In this document: positions 44,895 to 55,109 of the stretch, piece by piece
How the letters are laid out: the number at the start of each line of letters is the position of its first letter
Position numbering within the stretch: the first letter of the stretch is position 1
Origin: Phymatolithon calcareum
Lineage: Eukaryota > Rhodophyta > Florideophyceae > Hapalidiales
Length of the DNA stretch: 64,000 nt
Direction: 5' to 3'
NCBI GenBank assembly: GCA_977006965.1
Contig: OZ345355.1
Location: forward strand, 1,736,001 to 1,800,000
Position numbers and translations under genes: made by a program
The notes under the pieces: model-generated
Seen by the model: the letters and a program-made list of their open reading frames with translations, nothing else
Databases searched by the model: none
What the model was told of the DNA's origin: nothing

Positions 44895-44924
44895 GGAAGA
44901 ATAAGAAGAAATGTAGATTATTAA
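44895..44924 (-). repeat. Family A tail separated from its body by the piggyBac insertion
   Basis: On the minus strand AATAATCTACATTTCTTCTT is the family A 3' tail. The matching body starts on the other side of piggyBac at 47976. Confidence 0.65.
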
Positions 44925-45411
44925 CCCTCTCGTACTGCATAATTCTTTTGCGAGGCCCACGCGCATCAAAACACGTCATAGAGTATTTCCTGTCCTTCCC
45001 CATGTGTATGCGCTCGTACTGAACAAGTTTGGAGTGAGTTCGCGCAGGGTACGCGAAGCTACAAGCAAAGCCGCGATTTTCGTGTCCAATTATGCCTATT
45101 CGTTCAGATGATGTAGACAGTTCGCAGTTGCGCGTTCGGATATTATTTCAAGGTGGATGTCTTCTTAAGCACAGTGCCTGGACCAGTTTTTTTCGTTTTC
45201 ACAAACTCGGCTGAAAAAAAAGATACGTGCAGTTCTACATCGAGCAAAACATTCGAATTTGACCCCTAAACTGAGCTTTTCGGCCTGCGTGTCCTTTGCG
45301 CTTCATCTGTGTACCTAATGAGCTACGATCTGACTATAAGTCATAGCGGCCCGGATAGGAAATGTGTTTTCATGATGAGAGGAGCTTTGGCAGACCGCGA
45401 GAGAGCCATGT

Positions 45412-45798
45412 ATGCTCTTAGTGCCTTCAAAACAGCATTCCCGATCGGTCGCCATGCAGATAGGAATGTATATTATGAAGACAGTCGCAGATGGAGGAAT
45501 GGGAGGATCAAATGAGGACTTTGTTTTGCTCTTGACGCTTCTCAACCCAGAAAAACTAGAGTCGTATCATGGAGCAGAGGAATACGTATCGCAGAAGGTG
45601 GTCTGGAGAGAGAGCTCCATGAATTCGACTAGAATGTACAGTTCTGATGTGTACCACTGTCATTGGCGGTACATACTAGCTCGTCGCATGGGATATTCTT
45701 GCCGTGTAGATGAAGGATCGCGCAACGGGTTATCACCGAAGATCAATAGTGCTCTACGAGCGTACAACTGGCAAGATTCCAACTTCCATGAGTCTTAG
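45412..45798 (+). CDS. Unassigned 128-codon frame inside piggyBac
   Basis: ATG at 45412 on the strand opposite the transposase. It is hydrophilic, with no domain seen (segments include YHCHWRYILARRMGYSCRVD). It could be a passenger sequence or chance. An overlapping frame at 45309-45515 competes with it. Confidence 0.2.
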   Translation: MLLVPSKQHSRSVAMQIGMYIMKTVADGGMGGSNEDFVLLLTLLNPEKLESYHGAEEYVSQKVVWRESSMNSTRMYSSDVYHCHWRYILARRMGYSCRVDEGSRNGLSPKINSALRAYNWQDSNFHES

Positions 45799-45877
45799 AT
45801 AGTGGAAAATGCGATACTGCGCACTCTTGACAAATCAGAGATAGAAACAATTCCATAGTCTGGGTCTTTATTGGTGT

Positions 45878-46960
45878 CTAGTGCCTTTCTACCGCGGCAT
45901 GTAGTCTATAGCAGCTTCCCAAATCCCCGAAACATAGAGGTATCCTACAATCAAGGCATGCGTACCGTGTTCTGCATCTGCATCCAGGAAATGAACAATA
46001 GGGCCGCACGGGTAATCCATCAACGTCATCAACCTTGGCAAGCTGATGAACGCCCTGCATTTCGATGTGCCTATTTTTTTCGTTTGGCACAGGCGGCCTT
46101 TTCGACGACAGTGAACCGGCTCCCGGATGTAGCTCGAGGTCACAAAGTGATGCCACAACTTTCTCCCGAAACTCAAGAAGTGTAGACTTCTCAGCTTTGT
46201 GTAACGGTAGTGCAATAGAGCAGTTCACGATAGTTTGCTCCAAGAGAAATGTGAAAATTGCATTTGTCCACTTCTGATTGCGCCTCTCGTAATGGCAGTA
46301 CGAGCGAAGCTGATCTGCGAGATCAACTCCGCCCATGCACTCATTGTAGTCCAGACAAACGCGAGGAAGTCTCCGAATTCTTTGCCCTTGATCATTAGTA
46401 GAAAAGTTTTGCTGAGACCTTCCTTTCCGTTTAGCCTTCGCGAAACTGAAACAACTTCATTGAGATCGTCATGAGCAGTGGTGATGAAATGCACTGGCTT
46501 CTTGTCCATCCATCCCACTATTCCAATCGTCCTTGCCGTATGTTTTCGACGATCATAGCACCTTTTTCGGCACGCTTATCCAACCGAAGCAGTTTTGGAA
46601 CTCGATTGACCTTCATTGTTCCAACGATACGAGTGTCTCTGAGGAGCAGAATTCGTGCTAAATTCAGGCTCGTGAAGTAGTTGTCCATCGTCACTGTCCT
46701 TCCTGCTCCCAGCAACGGACCCAACACCTGAATCACAGTATGGGAGATGGGCTACGAAACACCTTGCTTCTTTCCAGTGTACACCTCAATAAAAGAAGTA
46801 TACCCCGTGACAGGACATGACACTCCCCATTCTTTTATCCCATATTTGACAGGCTTCATAGGCATATACTGTCTGAAGGAGATTCTTCCCTTTCACGGGA
46901 CCATTATTTCGTCAAATGAGATGTTCCGTCCGAACCTGTACAGTTTTTGCCAATAGATTT
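45878..46960 (-). pseudogene. piggyBac transposase
   Basis: In order on the minus strand: FGRNISFDEIMVPWKGRISF (first Asp), VTMDNYFTSLNLARILLL (second Asp), WMDKKPVHFITTAH, and MGGVDLADQLRSYCHYERRN (third Asp). The C-terminal Cys-rich domain has CSFPGCRCRTRYACLDC, then PLCF. All three catalytic Asp are present, but stops near 46740 and 46518 and a frame change near 46340 break the gene. Sequence up to about 47640 is probably the diverged N-terminus. Confidence 0.9.
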
Positions 46961-47975
46961 GCACTTGATCGACTAACCATCGGATTTTGCTGAGAGGGTC
47001 TTCTTTTTGCGGAGTATCAACAAAGTGCAAACACTATGAAATCGTGTTCTGGACATTACACTTGAGGCTGACAAAGCGTTAAGATAGAGCCCATTCTTGT
47101 CGTCTATAAGCAATCTCTGGGTATCAGGAATCTTGACTAGACCAGATAAAACAGAATGCCGATGTACGCCCTCAGCTCCTTTGCGCTATGGTTGATGTCC
47201 TTCCATGGGCTGGTTACTGATACCCCGAGTTTGCTCATAGTCTGCACTGTCTCGTGTGCCTGGAGACTTTCTTTTTCGGCCACGCTTCTTCAACTCTCTG
47301 ACAGCGAATTGTTTAGTTCGTAACGAGCGAATCTTCTTCTAAAGCTGTCCCGTCAGCAGAAAATTGTGATTCTGCCCACCGTTTTAGACGGTCTTTCTTG
47401 CAGGAAAGACTTCCCGCTGTAGGGAGTCTCAAGGATCTGAATCAATCCTCCAATGCTTTTCCAGCCCACATCCAGTCTTTCCGTTTAGAGCCTGGTACAT
47501 CCGAAAATGATGTTGATGAAGATATAGAGATGGAACCCGTTCCTACCTGCACAACGAAGGAGCGCGGGGGCTCTTCAGAGCCATCCATCCTTGTGCTTCA
47601 CTTGCAGCGGACGTTCAATCCGAGAACTTGATGAAGTCAAAATGTATGCGCTCTCTGTGATTCTGATGGTAAAGCTTATGAACTGCTTCCTTCCTGTGTA
47701 CGTCACTCTCTACAGTATAGATCCAAAAGAACTTACTCATGCTCTGAAAAACTGCACGCAAAACATTCCTAAGACCCTAATGGTACGACGAACGTAGATT
47801 AAAATGGTGCTGGGGCTCAGTAACAGCGATCAATACCCCGAATGGTGGATTTTAAGACCCGAAATGGACTATCATTGAATTATTTTAACAATAAAATCTG
47901 CAAAAAGTATCCACAAAATAAGAATGACCCAAACAGGACAGATTTGTCCAGAAATGGATGTGCAGTACGAGAGGG

Positions 47976-48260
47976 TTAAATAAAAGATACCATCGCATCA
48001 GCAGACGCTTGGGGCTACTTTTCAATATCCAGACTTGCGCCTAGAGTGACATGCGGCTATAAGTTGCGACTCAGTATGGTAGGTACCGAAACCTACATCT
48101 TGTCCTTTTGCGGGCTTCGAGTGGGCAATATACTCCACTGCACTGTCTCACGCAAAGTCAGCATACCGTGACTCAGAATGCGATTGTTCAGCAGAGTTAT
48201 TCAGGATACCTTGGTCTTGACTGCTTGAAAAATGTCCAGAACTGCATCGAGTGCTATCTT
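47976..48260 (-). repeat. Family A body, right of the piggyBac insertion
   Basis: TTAAATAAAAGATACCATCG, then CATCAGCAGACGCTTGGGGC, then AAACCTACATCTTG is the family A order. Further right, ECAFTKIALDAVLDIFQAV (minus strand) resembles ESAFTRRALDEILAMYQAA at about 18060. Confidence 0.6.
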
Positions 48261-48789
48261 CGTAAAGGCACATTCCAGTAGCGATAACTACTGTAGCTTC
48301 TAAAAACTTCCGTCTTGTATACTGCTTGATGTTTGTGTTTTCCGATGTTTCATTCAGGGCAATAATCAAATGCGGATTTAGTTTAGCTTGAACGACATCC
48401 ATGTGCCCACTACGAAGCTCCCTACCGTGACGCTCAGAAGCTGGTCTTCATAAAGCGTATGCACGGTTCCTCATGAGTCTACGCACGAACATTCTCGCCA
48501 GGATGTCCCTTCTTACCCTTGGCTGTAAGATGCGGCACATCGCCCTGTTTCAACCCAGGCTTCTCTTTCCGGCCTTCCCTAGTATTTGCCCGAAGAACCA
48601 CGGTTCGAGTTGTGAAGAATATAGTCGATAGAGGAAGAAGCGCTTATCGAATTCGTTCAGTTCGCGTCCATGCAGCGGGCGCAACAGCGAAGTCCTCTTT
48701 TCTCTGTAAAGTACCCTCCGTGGAAGCCCTAACGATTGTTCGCCAGAACCTTATTAGTTCTTTTCAATACATTGTAATTTTCCCAGCTC

Positions 48790-51700
48790 TAGTGTCTATG
48801 TGACGGGAATTTTCCCTCAATTGAGGGAATGAGAATCAATTATTTTTTGCCAACAATTAGGCTCATCAAAGGCATCAAGGTCAGGGATGTGTTCAGCATG
48901 CTTAGCAAAACAGTTTCTACCTGCTGAAGTGCCACATATGTTGATTGCTGCGCCAGCAGGTCTACTACATGATGAGAATACGAGGGTTAATTCCTTGATT
49001 TGTCAGACTCTGCAGTTGTTTTGAACAACTAAAGTAGTCATCATGCCACCTGTGGCTTACTTTTTCATTTTCGGAGGAGTTACGTGGATTTCACCACCGC
49101 CTTTGGAGCAAATATACCTTTTGGAGTACTGAAAATCGATTATTATTGCGCGGCGTAGAGTGAATCCCGGAGGACAAGCCGCGTTGTACTAGATTATGGG
49201 GCCATAATATGGCGCAGTACAACTATACTGTGGGAAGTTTCACCTTCTAAAGCGTTTTGCTTCTTGCCCTCTTTCGTGGTCCCCAGATCAAGATGCAGCA
49301 TTATCTCATGCCTTCCTTAGCCTGAATTCTGTAACTCGCAACCTTTCTCCTGTTTACGGTGGATGGCGATGTACTGAAGGAGGCCATCCTCAATCCAATG
49401 GCCTTCGTTTCCATACTAAGAGATATAAACTTGGCAAAGCAAAACCATGTCTAACAGAAACACAGCGGGTTTTTTGTGACCATTAAAAGCATCGATAAAA
49501 TCCTGAACGAGCGCCCACCGGTACTGTACGAACGACATAGTGCCTTGTTCACTTGGATGCACGGTGAATCTGACGAACCGGAGGTACTCGGGGAACCTGG
49601 CTCCCGTCATCCCACTGTTTGAAAATGAAGGAGCGAGGATACACTTGGTCCGCGTTGTAGACTTCCCAAAATCTCTTTGCGCCTAACTCCTGAGGACGAT
49701 TGTTCCGAACATCTTGGCCTCCGTTCTTCCTACTCGGTTCAGCTTAGCGGATAAGTAAGCAAGAATTCTTCGCAGATGCACTCGGCGAAACATCATCATG
49801 AAGGAATACTAAGGTGTGTAGAACCTAATACCACCGTTCTCGAATATAACATCTCTATTTATAGTGCGAACTTTCCAGAACTGACAGATATTCCTTCCCC
49901 CAATTGGACATAGAGCTTGGTGCTCGAACCATGGCATTCCGTGAGCCAAAATGCTTTGCTCACGGTCTGGCGCAATGACGTGAAGCTCCTCTTGCGATTA
50001 TTGGTCCCAAGAACCATGCTGGGTGTAGGCGAGGGAACCGGAAAGATGGCGTTCAGAGCTCCTGTTGATTGTATAGTAGGTTTTTGATGTCTTCTGTCGA
50101 GTGTGTGCTTGATGTTGAACGCAAAACTCGGCGTTTGGCAAAGAAGATTTTCGACCCCGAGTACTGCAGGCGTGCGTTCAAGGTACAGAGTTTTGCCTGC
50201 TGGGACTTGATACAACCATTCGAGAGGAGCAAGCGCCTTTGTCAACCTTCCCTGCTTTGACGTTAACAATCTTGACTGTCTTAATCTTAGTCTGTTCGAT
50301 TGGTTTCTGGACAAGGACCACGCTTGGTACCAATATTATTTATATTGTTCTTATTGCAATTTATTGCAATATATTGCAATAAAGCCTTAATTGCCCGGAG
50401 AGGTACTTATTGCAATAAATATTGCAAAAAGTTGTGGCATATGATCGAAAATCAAGATAAACCCTTGCCTTCCTCGGAGCTGGCAAATTCGTACAGAGCT
50501 GCGGTACAGGATCTGTAAGGGAAATTAAGGAAAAGGGTTATAGAAGCTCCCCACACAGTTTACTTATTGCTACCCGAATCTGCGACATCCGATTGCTGTC
50601 AGGAATTCTGCTTTGTTATCAATGCCTCTCGATAAATACAGACACGTTGACCGGCATTGACTCGGAAATTGCTCCCGAATGCTGTTTTGCTCACGCGATC
50701 TCTTGGACTTCACACTCCTGCGAATTGCTCTTCCGAAACATTACATCCAGAATGTCAAGCAACGGACGCAAATCAAGCCCGAAAGAAGTTGTTGAGGCGC
50801 AAACGCAGAAGTTACGTGAAGAAGAACGCGATGTGCAGTCTCGCAGAACCGGAATAACACGCTATAAAGTGCCTTTTAACATCCTTCTCTGCCCGAAAGG
50901 TGCTGACTTTCGAGAAAATGGTGAAATCGCTTTTGAAAAAGGAAAGGGGTATACTAGCACATACAGCCACCGGAAGAGTTGCATATCTGGAAGAAGCGAA
51001 GATCACCTTTTTCAGGTCTACAGAGATGCGCTGGCCAGTCTACGCCGCCGCCAAGAAAGCTTGTTTATCGCCACATGTCATCACGTGCATCAATTGTGTG
51101 TGACCCAGCATTCGAGTCGAGAGTTTTTAAGCTACAGCGCTGTGAGTCCGATACTATGACAAATGAAAAGAAGGATGAATGCATGAAGCTCAAGCTGAAC
51201 AAGATGACGGCATAACAAGCTCCATCGGCGGATCGGGTGGAGGCCGGCTGTCGATGGCGGAAAGAATTGCCGTAAAAAAGCGCGAGCGTGCCGAGGTCCA
51301 TCAGACTTATATAAAATGGGACTTCATTCTTGGATCAACTGCCGAGGTGGAGAGGCTTTGTCGTTGGCCAAGAATGTTTTGACAGACAATCGCAAGGGGA
51401 TGACACCGTTTTACGAGAAGCCCTGCTGTTTCTTAAAGAGAACAAATGTTACTGGGACCATCAGGCGGTCTCCGTGGCGATGAAAACTGCTCGAAGCGCA
51501 AGAGTGATCCAACCCGTGAGTGGAGACATGGCGCAGGAGGACCTGAATTAGATTACGTTATTGCAATTGACATTGGAAAAATGGTCAGACATTGCAATTC
51601 CTATTGCCTTCAACCTTGCATTATTGGTATTGCAATTGCTATTGCATCATGCGCCCGAATAAATAGCAATAATATTGGTACTATCCCTGACAAGGACCCA

Positions 51701-52100
51701 TTACACGCGAAGTGACGTGCTCGAGCGACCCTTGATTTCATCAACGTGCACCTCTTGAAAAGTGCCGTTCACTTTTTTGAACTGAAAAATTCTCCATATA
51801 GTCCGCAGCACTTTGCAGGGCTTGTCACTGATGTTGCTCTGGTGTGTACGGCTGCAACGACCACGCGGCGCTCGTCTTCTTCTCGAGTCATGTCAGATGT
51901 AGTTTTTCTGAGTGACCAGCAGATTTTAGTTCCTACCGGCGAACGACGCGGTTTTAAGGTAGTAAAAGGGGTACCACCCATCAATAACAAAAGGTTTCCT
52001 TTCCGAATATGGCACCCAAAAATTTTCCGCGTTCTTTTTACAAACTTTTGCGTGCTTTTAAATCCACCCTCAATTGAGGGTGTTCGTCACATAGACACTA
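48790..52100 (-). mobile_element. TIR DNA transposon (Mutator-like candidate) with a hAT nested inside
   Basis: The left end TAGTGTCTATGTGACG...CCCTCAATTGAGGG and the right end CCCTCAATTGAGGG...CGTCACATAGACACTA are inverted copies. On the minus strand near the right end, KGNLLLLMGGTPFTTLKPRR, then SPVGTKICWSLRKT, looks like a FLYWCH-type finger as found at the start of some Mutator-like transposases. Removing hAT element 3 leaves about 1.9 kb. The remaining coding pieces (for example 49610-49416) are decayed and not recognised. The ends are well supported; the superfamily is a guess. Confidence 0.6.
50319..51689 (+). mobile_element. hAT element 3, internally deleted
   Basis: The right end (reversed) is CAGGGATAGTACCAATATTA. 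The left end CACGCTTGGTACCAATATTA matches it after the first bases. A perfect 8-bp target duplication ACAAGGAC lies at 50311-50318 and 51690-51697. Plus-strand pieces: a BED-like start (NILLCPKGADF...YSHRKSC, 50760-51010) and the C-terminal dimerisation domain (WDFILGSTAEVERLC, then EALLFLKENKCYWDHQAV, 51300-51480). The catalytic core is deleted. TTATTGCAAT motifs crowd both ends. It sits inside the TIR element 48790-52100. Confidence 0.92.
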
Positions 52101-52340
52101 GTGTGTATGTGACGAATACACTCAATTGACGGAATTTCCCTCAATTGAGGATGGACTTAAAAGCTCAAAAACGATTGTAAAAAGAACGCTAAACACTTTT
52201 TTAGCGCCAGATTTGGAAAGGCGTCCTTTTGGTCTTGGTTGGGAGTACTTCTTTTACTATCTTAAAACCCTGTCGTTCGCCGGTAGGAACGAAAATCTGC
52301 TGGTCACTCAGAAAAACACATCTCCCATGCCTCGATATTT
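51887..52340. repeat. ~450-bp imperfect palindrome (two transposon ends head to head)
   Basis: Centre ACACTAGTGT at 52096-52105. The arms pair from TCGAG.CATG at the outside through TTTTTCTGAGTGACCAGCAG and CCTACCGGCGAACGAC to CGTCACATA near the centre. Both arms, read outward from the centre, encode the same peptide (KPRRSPVGTKICWSLRKT / KPCRSPVGTKICWSLRKT). These are therefore the 5' ends of two copies of the element ending at 52100, joined end to end. Confidence 0.85.
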
Positions 52341-52384
52341 TGAAATCGAAGGCCCAAAGAACGGAAATAACCGAGCTCTACGAA

Positions 52385-52425
52385 AAAGAAGTAGAACGTT
52401 TTATTTAAAAGTTACGATCGCATAA
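52385..52425 (-). repeat. Repeat family A 3' end fragment
   Basis: Exact CTTTTAAATAAA on the minus strand (52400-52411) with an ...ACGTTCTACTTCTT tail. The body is missing: GTTACGATCGCATAACC ends the match. Confidence 0.5.
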
Positions 52426-52599
52426 CCGAGCTTTCCTTTTATGTAAGCTATGGAGAAATCGAACTCTATTAGACGTTCTACGCATGGAACTTTCCTTTGA
52501 GTAACATGTTCTTTCGTCTGGAAGAATCGTAAGGGAGGATGCTCACTCTGGAATGTAAACTTGCGCCCATGAAGATAACATCTCCATGATCAGATCGGA

Positions 52600-55100
52600 T
52601 CCACGATATCTAATAGCTCGAGGAGGCTGTGAAATCTTGGAACAGTCTTTTATGAAAAGGCGGTAGTAGTTCACCAGTCCTAGAGAGAATTGTACTTCGC
52701 GTCGGCAAATCATCTATTGCTTTAATCTTATGTGGATTGATATCTACGCCAAATGTTCTCAACATGAACTCAAGGTAGTCTACTTCTTGACATCCAAAGA
52801 AATATTTCGCTAGCTTCGCATTGAGCTTTTGCATCCTTAGGAGTCTCAAGACTGTAAGTATGTGGTCTCTGTGAACCTTCCGCGTATCACTGTAAATGAG
52901 GATGTCGTCGAGGTATACCGTGATGAAATTGTCGAGGTATTCGAAAAAACTTCGTTCATGAGTGACATGAAAGTAGCTGAGCCATTTGTTAATCCAAGCG
53001 ACAGGACCTGAAGTGTCAATATAAACCTGCCGGAAAAGCTGTGATCAGAATCGATTCTTCGTCAAGGTGCATTTAGAGATACCCGCTTCTTTGGTCTATC
53101 TTCGTGAAATACTTGGCGGAAGATAGCTCGTCCGGAATATCGTCTACACTAGGAAGCGGATATCTGTTCTTCACGGTACGGCGGTTAAGATCTTGATAGT
53201 CTACGAAAAGACGCACAGTCCCATCTTTCTTACCGACGAAAAGAACAGGTGTCCCCCACTTTCTGGTACTTGGGCGGATAAAACATTCCTCAATGCGCTC
53301 CTCGGCTTGCTTCTGCAACTCTTGAGGCTCAGCAGTAGACATTCGGTATCATCCTTTCTTCTGCGGCGCTCTATATTCCTTTAGATGTATACAAAAATCA
53401 TGTTTTTTAGTGCAATTTTTTAAAGCCCCGCAGTCCTACGATTATATACAGGCAGGGCACAAAAATCATGTGCTCGCTTCGGTTGCAGTCCCTTGCATAG
53501 TTTCTCTGGGCATAAGTCCTTGAAGTCGTTCAGTATCGAAACGAATCTCTTGGTCTTTTGTACTCTCGGCTTCCTCTTGTTCAATCAGGGCAATCTTTCG
53601 GAGGACAACAGCATAAAAGGGATAATATCGCTTGTAGTCTTGGTAATTGCATTCACAGAAACGAGTTTGGGGTTTTGGTTCTGTAGAGACAATGGTATGA
53701 TTTTACCCTTTTATGAAAAGTTTTGGTCATTGATTTAACCGTTAATAATGGCCCTTTTATCGGAAGTCCATATCTTGCCGATGTATGCGTCCGAACTCAA
53801 CGGACATACTGCGAATCGGATTTATTCCGTATAACTATATATGGTATTGGGGATATGGCACATGGTACTTTTGACGCATTGACAGCTTCCATTAGCCAGG
53901 GAAGCAGTATTATCCGTGTTTTGAACGGACGTGTCATGTCGGATGCAGAACTCTTCGGAAATATAGTAAAGTTCTGCACCGATATCGATGAGAATTCTTG
54001 CAGAAACGCCGGAATTTTTGCTCTGGTGACGAGGAGACTAGGGCTGGATTGCTCGAAGGGGTCGCTTAAGTCTGATTGGTTTTCGAAGAGAGTTTCAGGA
54101 GGACGGCCAGGAAGACGGGCATTGTTTTTCAGAATTGAGGGACAGTCAGAGGGCGATATATGAGATGTGTCGGTCCTCAGTTCAGATGTCCTTTTTGGAA
54201 TTTCCTCGCTGTAATTTCTTTTCCCGACAGCGAATGGATCGTTCTTCCTGCACATACATTTCACGCTCTGCAGCCGTGAGCGTAGTGGGCTGAATATTTT
54301 AAATCTCCATAGGAACCGGGGCTTGCTGTGGCCTTGCAACTGGCCTTTGGTTTCCTTGATTTTCACGTGTCGTAGAGATCGGCTTGGTGAGTCAGCCATG
54401 CGCAGATTCGACTCGCTCGGCGCCGCGCATAGTGTCTGAGAGCTTTGCGTATTCGTGGTACAGAGATCTTTCTAGATGTAAGAAGTGAGACTCCTGGTAT
54501 AGCGATCGATTTTCTCGTCCGCGCTTATAGTGGGAATGTCAAAAACAGTTCTATGAAAGTCTTCGTTGAAGGTGGCAACGTCCTTAAATTGTTTTCATTT
54601 ACCCACTTTGTCTCAAGCGATATTCTCCTTGTTCAAATTTTCGAAAGGAGCAATAAGGGCTTCACGGAGTTGGGTCAAGGTGGCGATGTTGCGCCCTTCA
54701 TCAGTTTCTCTGTATACGATGCACCATTCATGGGCAGGTCTTTGCAAATAACTGATTGCAATTGGAAAGGCTTCCTCGTTGTTTGACGTGGATAGGTAGT
54801 TGTTCCTGTACGCGGTCCAACTCATAACAGAGTCTTTACCTTTGAAAGGTTCTGGTGACTTGATTTTTTCTAGTTTTGCATGTGGGTGGAGAACTGACGC
54901 TGCGTATTCTGTAATACAGTTTTGGTTTGATTCAAGTCGGCCAGTAGTAATACAATGCTTTGCTGTGTATTATTGAATTGTGCCATACCATTTTGATAGG
55001 CATTCGCAAGATCTGGAAATGTCGGTGGTTTCTGCTGCCCCTGTTGATTTTGAGAGCTAGGCTCCATAGTAACCTGAGGAAACGGCAACCCATAAAACAT
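52600..55100 (-). mobile_element. Second copy of the Ty3 chromovirus family, decayed
   Basis: Minus-strand order: gag (MEPSSQNQQGQQKPPTFPDL at 55070-54870; PAHEWCIVYRETDEGR..IATLTQLREALIAPF at 54760-54620), then a decayed protease (SDAYIGKIWTSDKRAIING near 53760, compare VYLGKKWTSNRRAIINC in the first copy). The RT follows: [16 protein letters not shown]-like start, [20 protein letters not shown], and [14 protein letters not shown] near 52900. Integrase and LTRs were not found. Frames are broken throughout. Confidence 0.88.
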
Positions 55101-55109
55101 GATTTTGAT

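Larger units (their letters stand above)
44925..47975 (-). mobile_element. piggyBac transposon, full length, transposase decayed
   Basis: Perfect terminal inverted repeats CCCTCTCGTACTGCA / TGCAGTACGAGAGGG are flanked by TTAA on both sides (44921-44924, 47976-47979), the piggyBac signature. The transposase lies on the minus strand and is broken by stops and frame changes. The element splits a family A repeat. A convergent plus-strand open frame (45412-45798) lies between the transposase end and the left TIR. Confidence 0.95.

Noticed and set aside
53723-54163. 146-codon plus-strand open frame
   Set aside because: It is the antisense of the decayed Ty3 protease region (minus strand), as shown by comparison with the copy at 11600-11800.
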